A DNA stretch of 64,000 nt from Caprella mutica (lineage: Eukaryota; Arthropoda; Malacostraca; Amphipoda; Caprellidae), in NCBI GenBank assembly GCA_947561585.1, contig CANNZV010000518.1:124001-188000 (forward strand), in the 5' to 3' direction. Both the position numbers and the translations under genes were made by a program. Below, piece after piece: positions 12,061-23,567 of this stretch. The notes below the pieces were generated by a model. That model was given only the letters and a program-made list of their open reading frames with translations, searched no databases and had not been told where the DNA came from. Each line of letters starts with the position of its first letter. Position 1 is the stretch's first letter.

Positions 12061-12370
12061 TAAAGATAATGCATATAAGAAAAGGCATAGCATTTGAAAC
12101 TGAAAGGAAGGCAATATATGCACTTCCAGCTGTTTATATCTGGTGGGAGGTTGAACAAACCCCCTAATTTATTTGTTATACATACAGTATACCTTTAGGT
12201 GTTCCATCATTTTGTTTACCTAATGAATATGATTTTAAATTTTTGTTCGAAAATTAAAGAATATTGTTAACTATATGGCGCCATCAAGCTAAAAGTAACA
12301 CTCACAGTAATGTAAATAAAGAATAGGATAATAATAGTTACAGATTATAGACACAGGTGGTCAGTATGGC

Positions 12371-12858
12371 AGTAGGAATTTTCCCTGCTGGACTATTCCC
12401 CGTCAGGACTTTTCCCCGCCGAATAAAATATCAGTAATTTAGGTTATTAAAGTATGATTTTGATAAAACACAAAATTAATTAATTTATTTATTATTAGAA
12501 AACACACTTTATTAACAGAATTTGATTCCCGTAATTATGTGTCCATAATGTTCGGTCGATTTTAAGACTGTGCCTTCGTATTTTCGTATATAATTAGGAG
12601 ATGCAACAAAGTACGAACATTATTGCAATACTAAGGGTTACCAAGTGTCGCAAGGTGCTCTAAGCAGCTTCGATTTGTTCAGTTATTTAAACTCTGTAGT
12701 TTTCTATATCGTGAAATTATTATTTAATTTTTCAGCTATACATAAAATGGCGATCTATTAACTTCTCGTTCAAATTTATGCTTTTACAGATCATTGCGTG
12801 GCGGGCAAAAGTCCGTGGGCGAGTAATAGTCCGGCTGGGAATAGTCCGTTTCCCGTGA
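12371..12858. mobile_element. Foldback element with GGACTATTCCC/GGACTTTTCCCCGCC arms
   Basis: Left arm 12371-12425 reads CTGCTGGACTATTCCCCGTC then AGGACTTTTCCCCGCC; the right arm 12793-12858 is its inverted copy (complement AGCCGGACTATTACTCGCCC then GGACTTTTGCCCGCC). The interior of about 370 bp is AT-rich and non-coding. Confidence 0.7.
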
Positions 12859-13064
12859 TTCTTAGTTTCTGTTCTTAAATAACTGGTAGCCATGAAAATT
12901 CACTTCACTAATATAGTATCCTACAGTGCAACAATATAATGTGTCGTTCTCTGAACACTTTTAAGTGTTTTGAAATACTTGGCATTTTAAATTTGGAACA
13001 TTACTATTAAATGCATAATAATGCATAATATATGCAAATTCATTTTGATAATTAATTTAGTAGG

Positions 13065-13520
13065 GGTTTAACGTCTGCTTCTGAACCAAAGGCCATATCG
13101 CTGACATCAAAAGGAAATTAAATATAATTGACTAGAAGAAGCAGTCAGAAATGAAAGTGGTTCTATATGGAACAAAGTCACTTACTACTGTCGGTGACAA
13201 TGCTCATGGATGCAGAAAAGCTTCTCAGTGAATGCAGTGACGAAAAGGGACACAAAACAACGGTGGCTGCACTTACGGATGGAAGAAGAAAATGAAGAGG
13301 TGATAGAAAATGAACCCTACGAGCCTACCAAACCCAAAAATCAAAGACCTCGTAGTTGAAGAGCATAACCATCCTCTAAAACTGCAAGTAGCGTTAAAAA
13401 ATGATAAATATAATAAAAATGAAAAAAAGACAATCCACAATCCAAATTACAACAGTTCGGGGCCCAATGTACACCACCAACTTCTCTTCCATTCACCACA
13501 GACAGCTTCAGGATAGGCAT
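13065..13520 (+). repeat. Dispersed repeat X, copy 3
   Basis: The longest alignable copy together with copy 5. It shows GGCCATATCGCTGACATCAA, AGAAGAAGCAGTCAGAAATG, CTCATGGATGCAGAAAAGCT, AATGAAGAGGTGATAGAAAA and CACCACAGACAGCTTCAGGA. One frame reads a peptide with MEEENEEVIENEPYEPTKP, parallel to that of copy 1, interrupted by a stop further upstream. Confidence 0.7.
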
Positions 13521-13830
13521 ATTTATAAAAGTATATGCATGCTTATAAATGCATATGCAAATTGGCAAATGCACATGCATATTGGTAAATGCATATATGC
13601 AAATTAGTAAATGCATATGCATATTGGTAAATGCATATGCATATTGCCTAATGAATATATGCAAATTAGTAAATGCATATGCATATTGCTAAATGCATAT
13701 ATGCAAATTAGTAAATGCATATGCATATTTATAAATGCATATGCATATTTATAATTGCATATGCATGTTGATAAATGCATATGCGAATCTAATAAGCATA
13801 TGCGTTTTAGAAAAGCATATGCAAAATATG
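13520..13830. repeat. ATGCATATGCATATT tandem repeat
   Basis: About 14 units of 20-24 bp around AAATGCATATGCATATTGGT, alternating with a CATATATGCAAATTAGTA variant. It is the right-hand subterminal array of the 11.7-kb hAT-like element; the small 41.7-kb relative has the same motif in fewer units. Confidence 0.9.
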
Positions 13831-14469
13831 CAATGTCACAACCCTAGTGATGAGCGTGGATCTAGTGCTAGGCACCTGTTTGCCGGTTCACCTTCCAACC
13901 TGATGCCATTGACAGGAGAATTCACTAGTAAGATCTAACAATACAATCTAAATATTATTTCTATCTTTAAATTAATTCCTGTTATAGCTAAAGGTTCATA
14001 TTCACTTCATCATATGTTTGTTGGGGAAGTATTTTCAAATTTGTTTCAATTATAGAGAACGATATAAGTCATGAATTTCGTCCTAGTTCTCACTCAAAGA
14101 CCGTAATTTTCTCCAAGATTTTAACCATAGAAAACAATCAGTGTCCCTGAGCTAGGAAGTGGGTCTGAGTTATGAAGAAACAAAAATTTAGTAACTCAGG
14201 AGTTTCACTGTATTTTTATAAGACTAAAACAGATGACAAAAAATATGAGACTCATAACAGCTTTTCTAAAACTTTTCACACGCATCGAATACACATCGTT
14301 TTTATATCTAGATTTATGCATCGTTTTCATAGAAAAATATCTATCTATCGATTTAGTTACCTACTATTTTTCGATGTATTAAAATAAATATTGATTCGAC
14401 ATCTAAAATAGGAGATTTATGATGTCTATTTCAGGTTTTTTTCATGTATCGATTCGATTAAAATTAATT

Positions 14470-14740
14470 AATAAATTTAGATATCCGAAATTCAAACGGG
14501 TTTTCGAATTATTAACACTTGATTTATAATGGGATACATAGGAATTAATTCGACATACTTTCCAGGATATTTTCAGAGACTATTCAACAGAATGGGCTGA
14601 AATTTTCTGGAAACCTCCGGCCTATGGTCCTACAGAACGCTATTGATTTGTTTTACGAAATTCGAACGGGTTTTTGAATTATTCGCATTTAAATTTTAAT
14701 GGAATACAAAGGGAATTAATTCAAATCGGGAAATACATGG
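14470..14740. repeat. Two tandem copies of a 175-bp block
   Basis: The block CGAAATTC(A/G)AACGGGTTTT, GAATTATT, then AATGG.ATACA and GGAATTAATTC occurs at 14487 and again at 14658. No coding frame. The surrounding 13850-15160 is AT-rich with no gene seen. Confidence 0.65.
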
Positions 14741-15835
14741 TAACATACGAAATAAATAAAAAAAATAATATTTGCGTTAATCGAATCGATAAAATATCTA
14801 CAATATGTAAAAATGGTCTACAAAAATAACTGCGTTTACAGTTATTCGAAGTACTTTTCGAGATATGACGAAAACTAGAAAATGAAAAATTTAATTCAAC
14901 GCTGGTTATCAATTTTCCTCACGAAAATAAATGACTTATTTTGCACGATTGAAAATATAATAATAATGTTAATTAATATTGATATTGACGGGTGAGAATT
15001 TGATTAATTATTAGAAATAAATTATATTTATAATCAATTGGTAACAAATTTTAGTTATTTTACATAATAATATTAATTTATTTAATAAATTGAATATCAG
15101 CTGCTACCTAGGTATATATATGTGAATTTTATTTCTTATATTTCAAGCATCGAACTGATCGATGTAGGGGAAAGTCCCTATTTATCGGCAACTTAAGAGG
15201 TTTCCTTCAAAACTATTATTATTGTGTAACTCTCCTTTCTACTAATGCATCCACGACAGAACCAACTTAAAGATGAAATTTAAATCTTTTAAACCATATA
15301 AAGTACTATGCAATTCATTTAGTATAAATTAATCTACATTGAATCAAATATTTTTTCTGAAAAACTCCAATTATCGTCATGTTGAAACCAAATATCGTCA
15401 CATGTTATTTACCCATTTATCGTCAGGTGTCGATACATGACGATAAATGGGTAAGCAGTAAGCACTCCAAAATATCCTCCACAGTTTTTTAACAATCTGA
15501 ATAGTAATTTATTATGAAAAGTTATTACAAAATAAAAATTCATGAATAATAGCAATGCATTTACTTGTATTACCTTCAAGAATCAGTTGATTTTTATCAT
15601 ACGATATGTTTGTATTGTTTTGTCTCTTCAAAAATAAATACATAACTTTTAGAAATAATATACTTAACGAAAATAGATATTTTACAAATATTTTGAAAAC
15701 CTTCAAATATAGAGAGATATGTGTATAAATAAATATAAAATAAATATAAAGATGAACCATGAAGGAAATATAAGTAGAATCATTATTCTAGAATCTAGAG
15801 GATCTATTTATTATTACAGATATTAAATAGACTCA

Positions 15836-16054
15836 TTAATTAGTGAGGGTGCATGCCTCACACACAAATTCCAAATCTTCCAGATAAGCAGCATCTAAGC
15901 CCACTTCATTTCTATGTGTTTGTGGTATGCATTGAAAATGCATTGTTAGTTGGCACATCTCACACTTAACCCAGGTTTTAACTTCCGTTAAGTTGCCATC
16001 GTTAGACCACACACAACCTCTGGCAATAAATGCACATCCAATCTTCATTAGCAT
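15836..16054 (-). pseudogene. C-terminal PHD-like zinc finger of the pogo transposase
   Basis: A 72-residue frame with the spacing C-x(~13)-W-V-K-C-x2-C-x4-H-x2-C-I-P, later FVCEAC. PHD-like fingers of the form WVxCxxC...H..C...F.C..C are common at the end of Tigger/jerky-type transposases, so this is the tail of the protein whose catalytic core lies at 16809-17243. Stops and shifts separate it from the upstream parts, including an A/T-rich 16055-16545 stretch with no clean frame. Confidence 0.6.
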
Positions 16055-16545
16055 TTTTTTTTGGAGCGCTTTGTTTTTTTAACCTTTTCAAGAACCATTG
16101 ATCTGAAATGTTTCCCACTTATCATTGACGGTATGCACTGTTCTGGTGCTTTTCGTTTTTTATATTCAATTTTCCCATCAAAGAATACATGATCATATGA
16201 TTTAGATTGTTTTGAAGTTGATGGTTTTTGATGAGACTTGGAAATTGTTGAAGAAACTGTTGTAATTGATCGAAAATTTTATTTGATCCAAAGATGAAGG
16301 GAACAGTCGAGATTATTTGCTTGTTTCGGGAAAGTAGAAGGGTCTAATTTTCACAGTAGTGGTTCTAATGGGTGAAAATGGGTGGTAATGGAAGAACGTC
16401 ATCAGAGCTACTAGTTTTATTAGGAGAAACTGGAATAGTATCAGAAAATGACAATGAATCACTTGATAATGAATGAATCGATGTTACTGATTAATTAAAA
16501 CTATCAAGATTATCAGTTTCGGGAAGATTTTCCAAATTGCTGATA

Positions 16546-17243
16546 TCAGTAGCTTCTGCATGCGCATGTAGGAGCATCATCAGTTTGTCTTCCTAATTTT
16601 AGTTCCAAATCTCTCCAAAGATTTGCCATTACTCTAACTCCTTGGTTGTTTTTTGCATCACTGATCAAATGAGATGGAACTAACTCCTCCAATACCGATA
16701 TCGCATGTTTGTATTTTCGATCTCCTTGCATTGAATCAACATTTTTTTCAATGTGATTTTCTTCAGCATCATCTTGTACTATGGATATATCCAAGCATTT
16801 GGAATAATCTATACTCTATCCGGGTTGAAGGGACATAATCCAGTTGCTAAGAAACTGTTGATAATTGAAGCTGGACTTATTCGATCCAATATTTTCTTTA
16901 ACAAAGGAGCAACATCAACTCTCTGAACGAGCATATTTGGTTGTTCTCTCTGAAAATCGTGGACAGCTTTCCTCCAAAGGCTTTTGAGTTGCTTGCAAAT
17001 GCCAACATATGCCGGTTGCAAGATGTGAGTGCAGTTAGGAGGAAGCAAGTATAACACAATCCCATTGTCTTCACAAAGAATAGATGTCTGTAATGTAAGA
17101 TGAGTCTTGTGTCCATCTACAAATAGAATGATAGGTTTTTGAACATGGTGCTCATTGATCCAAGGTATTAATCCATTTGCCAAAAATTCAAAAAGTTTCG
17201 GCCTATAGCTAGATATTGACTGCAAGGACAAATATTTTATCAA
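16546..17243 (-). pseudogene. pogo/Tigger transposase, DDE_1 core, broken
   Basis: Frame 16809-17243 reads FLANGLIPWINEHHV, then ILFVDGHKTHLT (second catalytic Asp), LLPPNCTHILQPAYVGICK and GLCPFNPDRV, a clear DDE_1 signature. The third catalytic position, normally QP.DVG, is Tyr (QPAYVG), which should abolish activity. At 16805 a one-base shift separates PDRV from the continuing SIDYSKCLDISIVQ in frame 16546-16794. TTGCAG just before SISSYRPKLF (about 17220) looks like a splice acceptor, so the exon may begin there rather than at a Met. The first Asp region lies upstream and was not found. Confidence 0.8.
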
Positions 17244-18175
17244 TTAAAAAAACTAAATAATATTATGATACACAACGGGCTAAACAAATTAAATTCGAAT
17301 GGACTGGAACAAAACAAGACACAACAAAAATAAACGTGATACCGCAAGAGAGGATGGATTGAATATCTAAAAATATAAGGTTCACTGACAAACGTTTCAA
17401 ACTGATATGTGCCGTTTTTGAAAACATATCAATCAAACGAAGAAATGTCACTTATAATATAGTTATTCTAGATAAATACATTGATGAAAATATTATTCGT
17501 ATATTTTTATGAGTTATGGCCAATATTTATCTAAAAAGTTAGAATTTTTAAATACAGCGAGTTTCCACTTCAAGTAGCGTCATGTTTAAAGTTCTGGTAG
17601 GTCGATAAATGGGTAATAGCTCACTAAGTATGAAAAATTGAATTTAAATTGGGAAATAAGATATTTTATCACCAAATAATAATTGTTCCAAACCATTATT
17701 TCAAAATTGATCAAAATGCCATTTATCGCCACCCCATGACGATAAATGGAAAATTCTATTTATTGATACCCAATTATCGGCACCACCAATTATATGAAAT
17801 AATACTGCCTTAATTGAATTCTGATTTTATATTTAAGAAATTCAATTCAGCACAAATAAGATGGTGTTAAGCATTATTTTGTCAATAAATTTTTTGACGC
17901 ATAAAAACGAACGTAACAAGTTCTCTATATAATCATTTTCGGTAGGTTTATCCTGAATGTACCGAATCGTCATATCTCTCATAAGTTAAACTAACACTCT
18001 AACTATTAATTAAGCTCAAATGATATAAAGTTTTTATAAAAATATAGAAAATATATGTGAGCATCGATTTGTAAAATACCCAAACCATAGAAATGTTTCT
18101 AAGTCTTGTTATAGACTAAAATAACTGAAACGTGACGATAAATAGAGAGGGACGATACAAGGAGACCTTACCCTA

Positions 18176-19460
18176 GCTAATTGTTTTTATTTTTCATAAT
18201 GTGATTATTTGAATAATATTTGTTATATTTTTTTCTTTATACAGCTATCTTATATAATAATGTATGATCTATATACTATACGACAGTATTCTACACAAAT
18301 TGATGACGTCACGGGGCGGAAAATTACTCTTTACTGGTACCTAATTCTTATGAAATGTAATGGAAAACGGGATACTATGTAATGTGTATGAACAAACACA
18401 ATAAGTAATGTACTTAAATATTAATATGAAAAATATATAGTAATATATGAACGTAATCGTGAAATTTGCACGGGTACCCACTAGTTTATTAATTATAATA
18501 CTTCACTCGGATATATGAACGTTTTTTGCACAACGTTTATGAGAATATAACAAAATGGCGAGAAGTCCTGTAGAACTTGATCTATTTATAATTAAATGGA
18601 TATTTTTCATTCAGCTGTGCTCATTATTTAATTTTAAAATGAAAAATGTACATATCTTACACTACATAATATAATTATCAAATTTTTGTAGTTCCGTGGA
18701 TTAATAATAATGCTCATCTTTTATTTTACGCGTTGCCGCTGAAAAGATCTAAAGAATAGACATAACAGAGACAATCGAGAGTTTTGTGTTAGTGACGTCA
18801 TCAATGCTACATATTAAAATATCAATTTTGGGGATTTATCAGTTTATAAATATGTTACTGTTTTCATGTAATAGCAATATATAGTAGCTACAGAATTTTT
18901 ATTAGTTACTATACCCATTTTATTTAGCTTAATGTTTGAATTTGATTTTGAACTGTTGTCTGATGAGGTATACATCACGCTATCAAAACCTCTCCATTGT
19001 CACTACTGTGTAATTTGTATCATATTAATATATTGTGATAATTACAAGTGAACTGTTTTAATAACAACTATACTCTAATATTTAATAATAACAAGCAGAT
19101 CAAAAAGAACTGGCTTCCTAATTAGGTACCTGACTGTCAAAATCACAGTTTACAGAATATTCTGAATTTGCATTCTAGATGCAATTAATTAACCCTTTCG
19201 AGACTGACAGTCTCACAACTGCAGTTCTTACCTGTACGGCTGTAACCTGTAATTTTGATCTTAGTTACCTATTTAATAAACAAGCAAGTTAGCATCTTCC
19301 AGTCTGCAGAATATGGAACATTTTTCCAAGACTCTGCGGTAGTTTTTGATTGAATTTTAGAAATTAGAGATCTCTGCGGGAGATCTGATCGTGAATTAAT
19401 TCCTATGTTACCATTAATTTGGCTGCGGGAAATTTTGAATTAATTCTTATGTTACCATTA
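18176..19460. other. AT-rich, no gene seen; two TGACGTCA sites
   Basis: TGACGTCA at 18304-18311 (next to CGGGGCGG) and at 18793-18800. The stretch 18500-18560 (GATATATGAACGTTTTTTGC) resembles 40405-40450 (GATATACTAACGTTCTTTGC), a dispersed fragment. 19370-19460 repeats TTAATTC(C/T)TATGTTACCATT twice. Confidence 0.4.
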
Positions 19461-19466
19461 ATATAG

Positions 19467-20795
19467 CCATGTTCCAAAGTGTGGCAGGAAAGTTGCCAGT
19501 TTAGTGCTATAATGGATCTAGGTCGCCCGGATTGTATTTGGTGGTAAATTCCAATAATATATCGGGAGATAATCAATTTCTCTAATAAAAAAATTCCTGC
19601 AATGTTGGAGGATATTTAGCTATTAATCCTATATTACCAATAAGTTTTGGAGGGGAAACTGGAAAAATGTTGGAATACTAGACAAATTGATGAAAAATGT
19701 TGGCAGCTATTTCTCAGATTTTTGATAAAGTCAGAGGAGTTCCAGTCTTAAAAGTACAGCAGGATTTATGGATTAATCCTGCGCCAAAGCCAGTCTGTAT
19801 TTGGTGCACAAAATTCTACTGACTTTTTGAAAAAGCTGAAAAAATTCACAATAAATTTCAAGTAATTTGGCTGATCGACCAACATTTTACCCATTTTTCC
19901 ACCGAAAATTAATGGTAACATAGGAATAAATAATTTAAAATTCACCGACTTTGCCAGAATATCATTTTTAATGGAGAAAAATTCCACCGACAAGTCGGTG
20001 GAATTCAATTTACCATGAATTTATGAAATAAAGTCTGGCGGCTGGCGCCAAAGTCCTATTTAATTCTTATGTTCCCATGTTATTTGCTGCGCCCAAATCT
20101 CAATTTCAGTATAAATTCTGGGTCTGTGGTCTGTCTGCAAAAGATGCATGAAGTTGTGAATTTTATACGGCGAATATTGAGGGCCTGAGGCTTTGAAATT
20201 AGTCTCCTAAATTGTCCGGCGACAATTTTCTAATCAATTCCTATGTTTATATGTAATTTATTGGAGAGTATTTTAAGAATTTTGGCCATTTTGGAGAGAA
20301 ATTGTCCAAAAAATTGAATATCTGGAGACTTGTTGTGCATACTTAGCAAGTTTGCAGACTGTGTCTGTGGAGACTTTCTTTTCAGACTGGGAGGTGTTCA
20401 GTGCACCAAATACAAACTGGCAGGTTGCCACTCTGGAAAATACCTTAGGCTAAGGCTAACAGATGAATTTTAGAGGCTAATTGCTGTATTTTAAAGTTTG
20501 CTAAACTTCAACAGAGAAATTAATTCATCAGAAAACACCACTTTTTCCAGAGTGGGCAGGTCGCCACATTTAAGATACTTTAAAGAAGAAATTTGACTTC
20601 CTAGTGAAGATTTTACACTTGAAAATATCCTCATGCTTCATATCTGATGCATGTGCATCTCTTGAGACTATTTAATGAGTGATTTACTTGTTATTTACAT
20701 GTTTTTCAACTTATTTCACCTCTCAAAAGTCCTAGTTTAAGAATATGTACCAAGTCGCCGATTAATTGTCAACTTAAAATTGGTGAAAAAAAGTA
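19467..20795 (-). mobile_element. hAT family A, copy 1 (interrupted, right end decayed)
   Basis: The end CCATGTTCCAAAGTGTGGCA at 19467 matches the right end of copy 2 (22771-23567) in inverse orientation, and 20550-20790 is the inverted match of copy 2's other end (CTAGTGAAGATTTTACACTT at 20612 against AAGTGTAAAATCTTCACTAG at 22933). At 20569 it keeps a single TTAA where copy 2 has a piggyBac-like insert, so it is an empty-site control. Family B sequence is nested at 19529-20420. Confidence 0.65.
19529..20420. mobile_element. hAT family B, copy 1
   Basis: Left end GGATTGTATTTGGTGG and right end CACCAAATACAAACTGG are inverted; flanks TAGGTCGC and CAGGTTGC agree at 6 of 8. A second start CCAGTCTGTATTTGGTGCAC at 19790 suggests two members fused or nested. 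The 19790-19925 part is the inverted copy of 22437-22568. Non-coding. Confidence 0.5.
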
Positions 20796-20821
20796 TCTTT
20801 CACATATATAGACGACTAATG

Positions 20822-22310
20822 AGCACTTTAATAATAATAGTTTATTGAAGATATTAAAAGAAAGATTACAAGTTATATACAAGAAACATACATTTTTAAA
20901 TTGAAACAAACATGTACACACAATTAATACTATCAAGCCCATCATAGTAGCTATAGAAGCTATTTGGGCAAAAAATAAGCTATAATTATAAAACTGTTTA
21001 TATCGAAACTAGAAAAATTACAAAATAGAGAATACAATGATTAATAATGGAAGCTAGATATTACAAAATGGATGATTATCATAAATGTTTCTTACAAAAA
21101 AAGAAGAGACAATAGTAGCATATATATTTGCATAAATAATTGAGTTTGCACATCATGCTGGTTTGCATAAAGCAAATCAGAGTGTGAAACAATTATTAAG
21201 GTTGTAGAAAATGAAGTTTCAGTACCTTAAATCTATCATAATTAATGATTTCTTTAATATGAGTAGGTAATGAATTCCATTGATTTATTGAGGATATGAG
21301 AAAACTATTGTGAGTTGATTTTAGTCTATGAATTGGTACTAGGAGATTATTATTAGAAAATCTTGTGGGGTTATTGTGATCTGGAGTAAGGTTGAAAAAT
21401 ATAACATTGAAATACACGTGATTGTTATCAATATAACATTGGTAAAGTTTTAGACCGGCAAAAAAATTATATACAGATTCAAATGAAATGAGTGAAAAAT
21501 CGATGATTGGGTCTTGAAAGCCTCTCTTAGTCAGTAGTTTGAAGAATCCCGGCTGTAGTTGCTTCACTCTATTCAGATAGCCAACGCTTGAGTTACCCCA
21601 TGCTAAGACTCCATACACCATATGGGAGTAAACAAGATTGAAGTAGAGTTTTACAAGAACAGAGTGAGTTGCGTAGTAGCTAATTCTGCAGAGGATGCCA
21701 ATTGATCTGGACATCTTAGCACATACAATGTTAACGTGATCTTTGAACTTCAGCTTTGCATCAATGTGAATTCCCAAGAATTTAAGACAGTCAGAATTGT
21801 TAATATTACTACTTCCAAAAAGAACAGGAGGCAAGTTAGCACCAGATTCAGTATTACTGATTACCAAGCTATTTGTTTTTGCTACATTAAGTATCAGTCT
21901 ATTGGCGTTCAACCACTCGTCGATCAGCATGAGATTAGAATTTAATTTATCAGCAAGTTGTCTAATACACGGACCTGCTACATATAGCGTTGTATCATCA
22001 GCATAGTGGATGCATTTCAGTTCAGGGCAGATGTTTGACATATCATTTATGTAAATATTAAAGAGGATTGGTCCAAGAACAGTTCCTTGAGGAACGCCTG
22101 TAGTAATCTGCCGAGTGCTCGATGTAACACCCGAAACCGAGACATATTGAGTCCTTCAACTCATGTAGGATCCAAACCAATCCTAAGAGATTCCTCGGAC
22201 ACCAACACATCTCAACTTTCTGAGTAACACCTCATGGTCAATGGTATCGAATGCCTTGGAAAGATCGAGAAGCAAGTTCTTGAAGCAAGTTTGAATTTAG
22301 TAGCTAACCT
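20822..22310 (-). pseudogene. Non-LTR retrotransposon reverse transcriptase, 5'-truncated
   Basis: Read on the minus strand, the region opens with LLLDLSKAFDTIDHEVLL, continues with QITTGVPQGTVLGPILFNIY and reaches the catalytic YADDTTLYVAG at about 21990; the open frame 22041-21196 covers the palm and thumb and ends near LKLHFLQP. Two stops (after RGIS and SYMS, about 22150-22185) and loss of the endonuclease show it is dead. The 3' tail 20822-21195 has TTTATTGAAG and ATTATTATTA at its end. The motifs fit the CR1/L2/Jockey group; the exact clade was not determined. Such proteins copy element RNA into DNA at a nicked target. Confidence 0.85.
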
Positions 22311-22348
22311 AGGTTTCCCCCATCCTCTGTATCCCATGTCGCTCTCTC

Positions 22349-22568
22349 CCAGACTGTATTTCATGGTTTTTCATGGTTTTCGTATCCCAGACTGTATTTC
22401 AGTTGTTGGATTTGTAGCTATTTATTCATATGTTACCAGTTACCATTAATTTTCGGTGGAAAAAGGGGTAAAATGTTGGTGGATCATCCAAATTACTGGA
22501 AATTTATGGTAGATTTTTTCAGCTTTTTCAAAAAGTCAGTGGAATTTTGTACACCAAATACAAACTGG
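22349..22568. mobile_element. hAT family B MITE, 220 bp, exact target duplication
   Basis: Ends CCAGACTGTATTT and AAATACAAACTGG are inverted. The flanking 8 bp GCTCTCTC occur at 22341-22348 and 22569-22576. The 3' half is the inverted match of 19790-19925. It interrupts a retrotransposon fragment whose frame resumes on the other side. Confidence 0.85.
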
Positions 22569-22770
22569 GCTCTCTCACTGCCTTCAGACCCGGACACGGA
22601 AGTTTAAAATGCTCCAGAGTCTCCTCCACAGCTCCGCCCATACCACATCCCACTACTTTTTCCCAGTACCTCATCCTCTAACCCAGTCTCAACGTATTAC
22701 TCCTCACCCAACTATTATCATAAAATTCTCCTCCAATCATCTCCTTTTCCCTAGTATACAACAAGGTTGA

Positions 22771-23567
22771 CCATGTTACAAAGTATGGACAATTTCGCCA
22801 GTATACTGGCGACTTTTGAGGGCTGAAATATGTTCAGAAACCAATAAATATCAAGTAGCTAATTCACTCATAGATAGATAGTCTCAAGTGATACACATGC
22901 ATCAGACATGATGCATAAGGATGTTTTCAAGTGTAAAATCTTCACTAGGAAGTCTTCTTTCTTCTTCTAAGTATCTTAAAGGTCCTCTCCAGGCTCCGGG
23001 GAAAAAACGAGTTTATAACATAATATAATAGAACTAAGGTCTAGGATCATTATTCTGTTAACGGCATGCAATTCGGTTCAGTATATATTTTATAATTTGT
23101 TTTTAAAGTTTTTTAATACTCTGTGAGCAACAATTGAGCGAATCACTAATCTGATGCTTAAGAAGAAGATTGTACACTCATTGTTTTGATTACAAATTTG
23201 AATTTTATAAACAAACCATGTGTTTTCGGCTTTTATACCTTTAGATGAATATTAAATGGATTTATTAAACCTAATACCTAGTTGACAATCAAAACATATG
23301 GTGTACATTCTTCTGATTCAAACTGAACATTAGAAAGTCGGAAGTAAAATAGGTTTTGTAGAGTGTGGATTATATAAATCTTCAAAACCATATAACATTA
23401 AGAATGTGCGATCAAATTTGATAAGGTTTGCAGTAAAATGATTAGAAACTTTAGCCTCATTGATTTAAGTAATAAAAAAATTTGCTTGGAGGGGACCTTT
23501 AATTGTGGTGACCTTGATCCATTTTATCACCAAACTGGTGACTTTCCTCCCACACTTTGAAACATGG
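22771..23567 (+). mobile_element. hAT family A, copy 2, exact target duplication
   Basis: Ends CCATGTTACAAAGTATGG and, inverted, CCATGTTTCAAAGTGTGG; flanked by AAGGTTGA at 22763-22770 and 23568-23575. Inside the ends a GTCGCCAG / GTCACCAG subterminal block is inverted too. No transposase. A piggyBac-like insert sits at 22980-23498. Confidence 0.9.
22980..23498. mobile_element. piggyBac-like MITE, copy 1
   Basis: Ends AGGTCCTCTCCA and TGGAGGGGACCT, flanked by TTAA on both sides (22976-22979, 23499-23502). The related hAT copy 1 has the same site unoccupied with one TTAA near 20569. A second copy is at 32952-33963. No coding frame in the 519 bp. Confidence 0.85.

Larger units (their letters stand above)
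11700..13846. mobile_element. hAT-like element (TAGGGTTGTGACA ends) with subterminal arrays
   Basis: Left end TAGGGTTGTGACATTATGCA and right end TGCAATGTCACAACCCTA are inverted. The first 110 bp and the last 70 bp match the small element at 41689-42067 nearly base for base, including GCAACAGGTTTTATGCTTTT on the left and AATCTAATAAGCATATGCG on the right. That relative has an exact 8-bp duplication; here the flanks (GTTATTAA, GTGATGAG) agree only in part. Inside are two ATGCAT arrays, a foldback element (12371-12858) and repeat X copy 3. No transposase. Confidence 0.65.
15167..18173 (-). mobile_element. pogo/Tigger-like DNA transposon, inactive
   Basis: The left end GGGGAAAGTCCCTATTTATC and the right end (complement GGGTAAGGTCTCCTTGTATC) are inverted and flanked by TA (15165-15166, 18174-18175), the pogo/Tc1 duplication. 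The 3.0-kb body encodes, on the minus strand, a DDE_1 transposase in broken pieces with a C-terminal zinc finger. The motif CGATAAATGG or its complement recurs near both ends (15410-15450, 17590, 17715-17750, 18137), likely transposase binding sites. No DNA-binding N-terminus was recognised at 17.3-18.1 kb. Confidence 0.8.

Noticed and set aside
11696..12123. Overlapping minus-strand frames with repeated FSNAYAFSQMHMRFLK-type peptides
   Set aside because: Pure translation of a 20-bp tandem array inside a hAT-like element.
19790..22985. One giant inverted repeat around the reverse transcriptase fragment
   Set aside because: Matching blocks run A, B ... A', B' rather than A, B ... B', A'. They are explained by separate copies of hAT families A and B.
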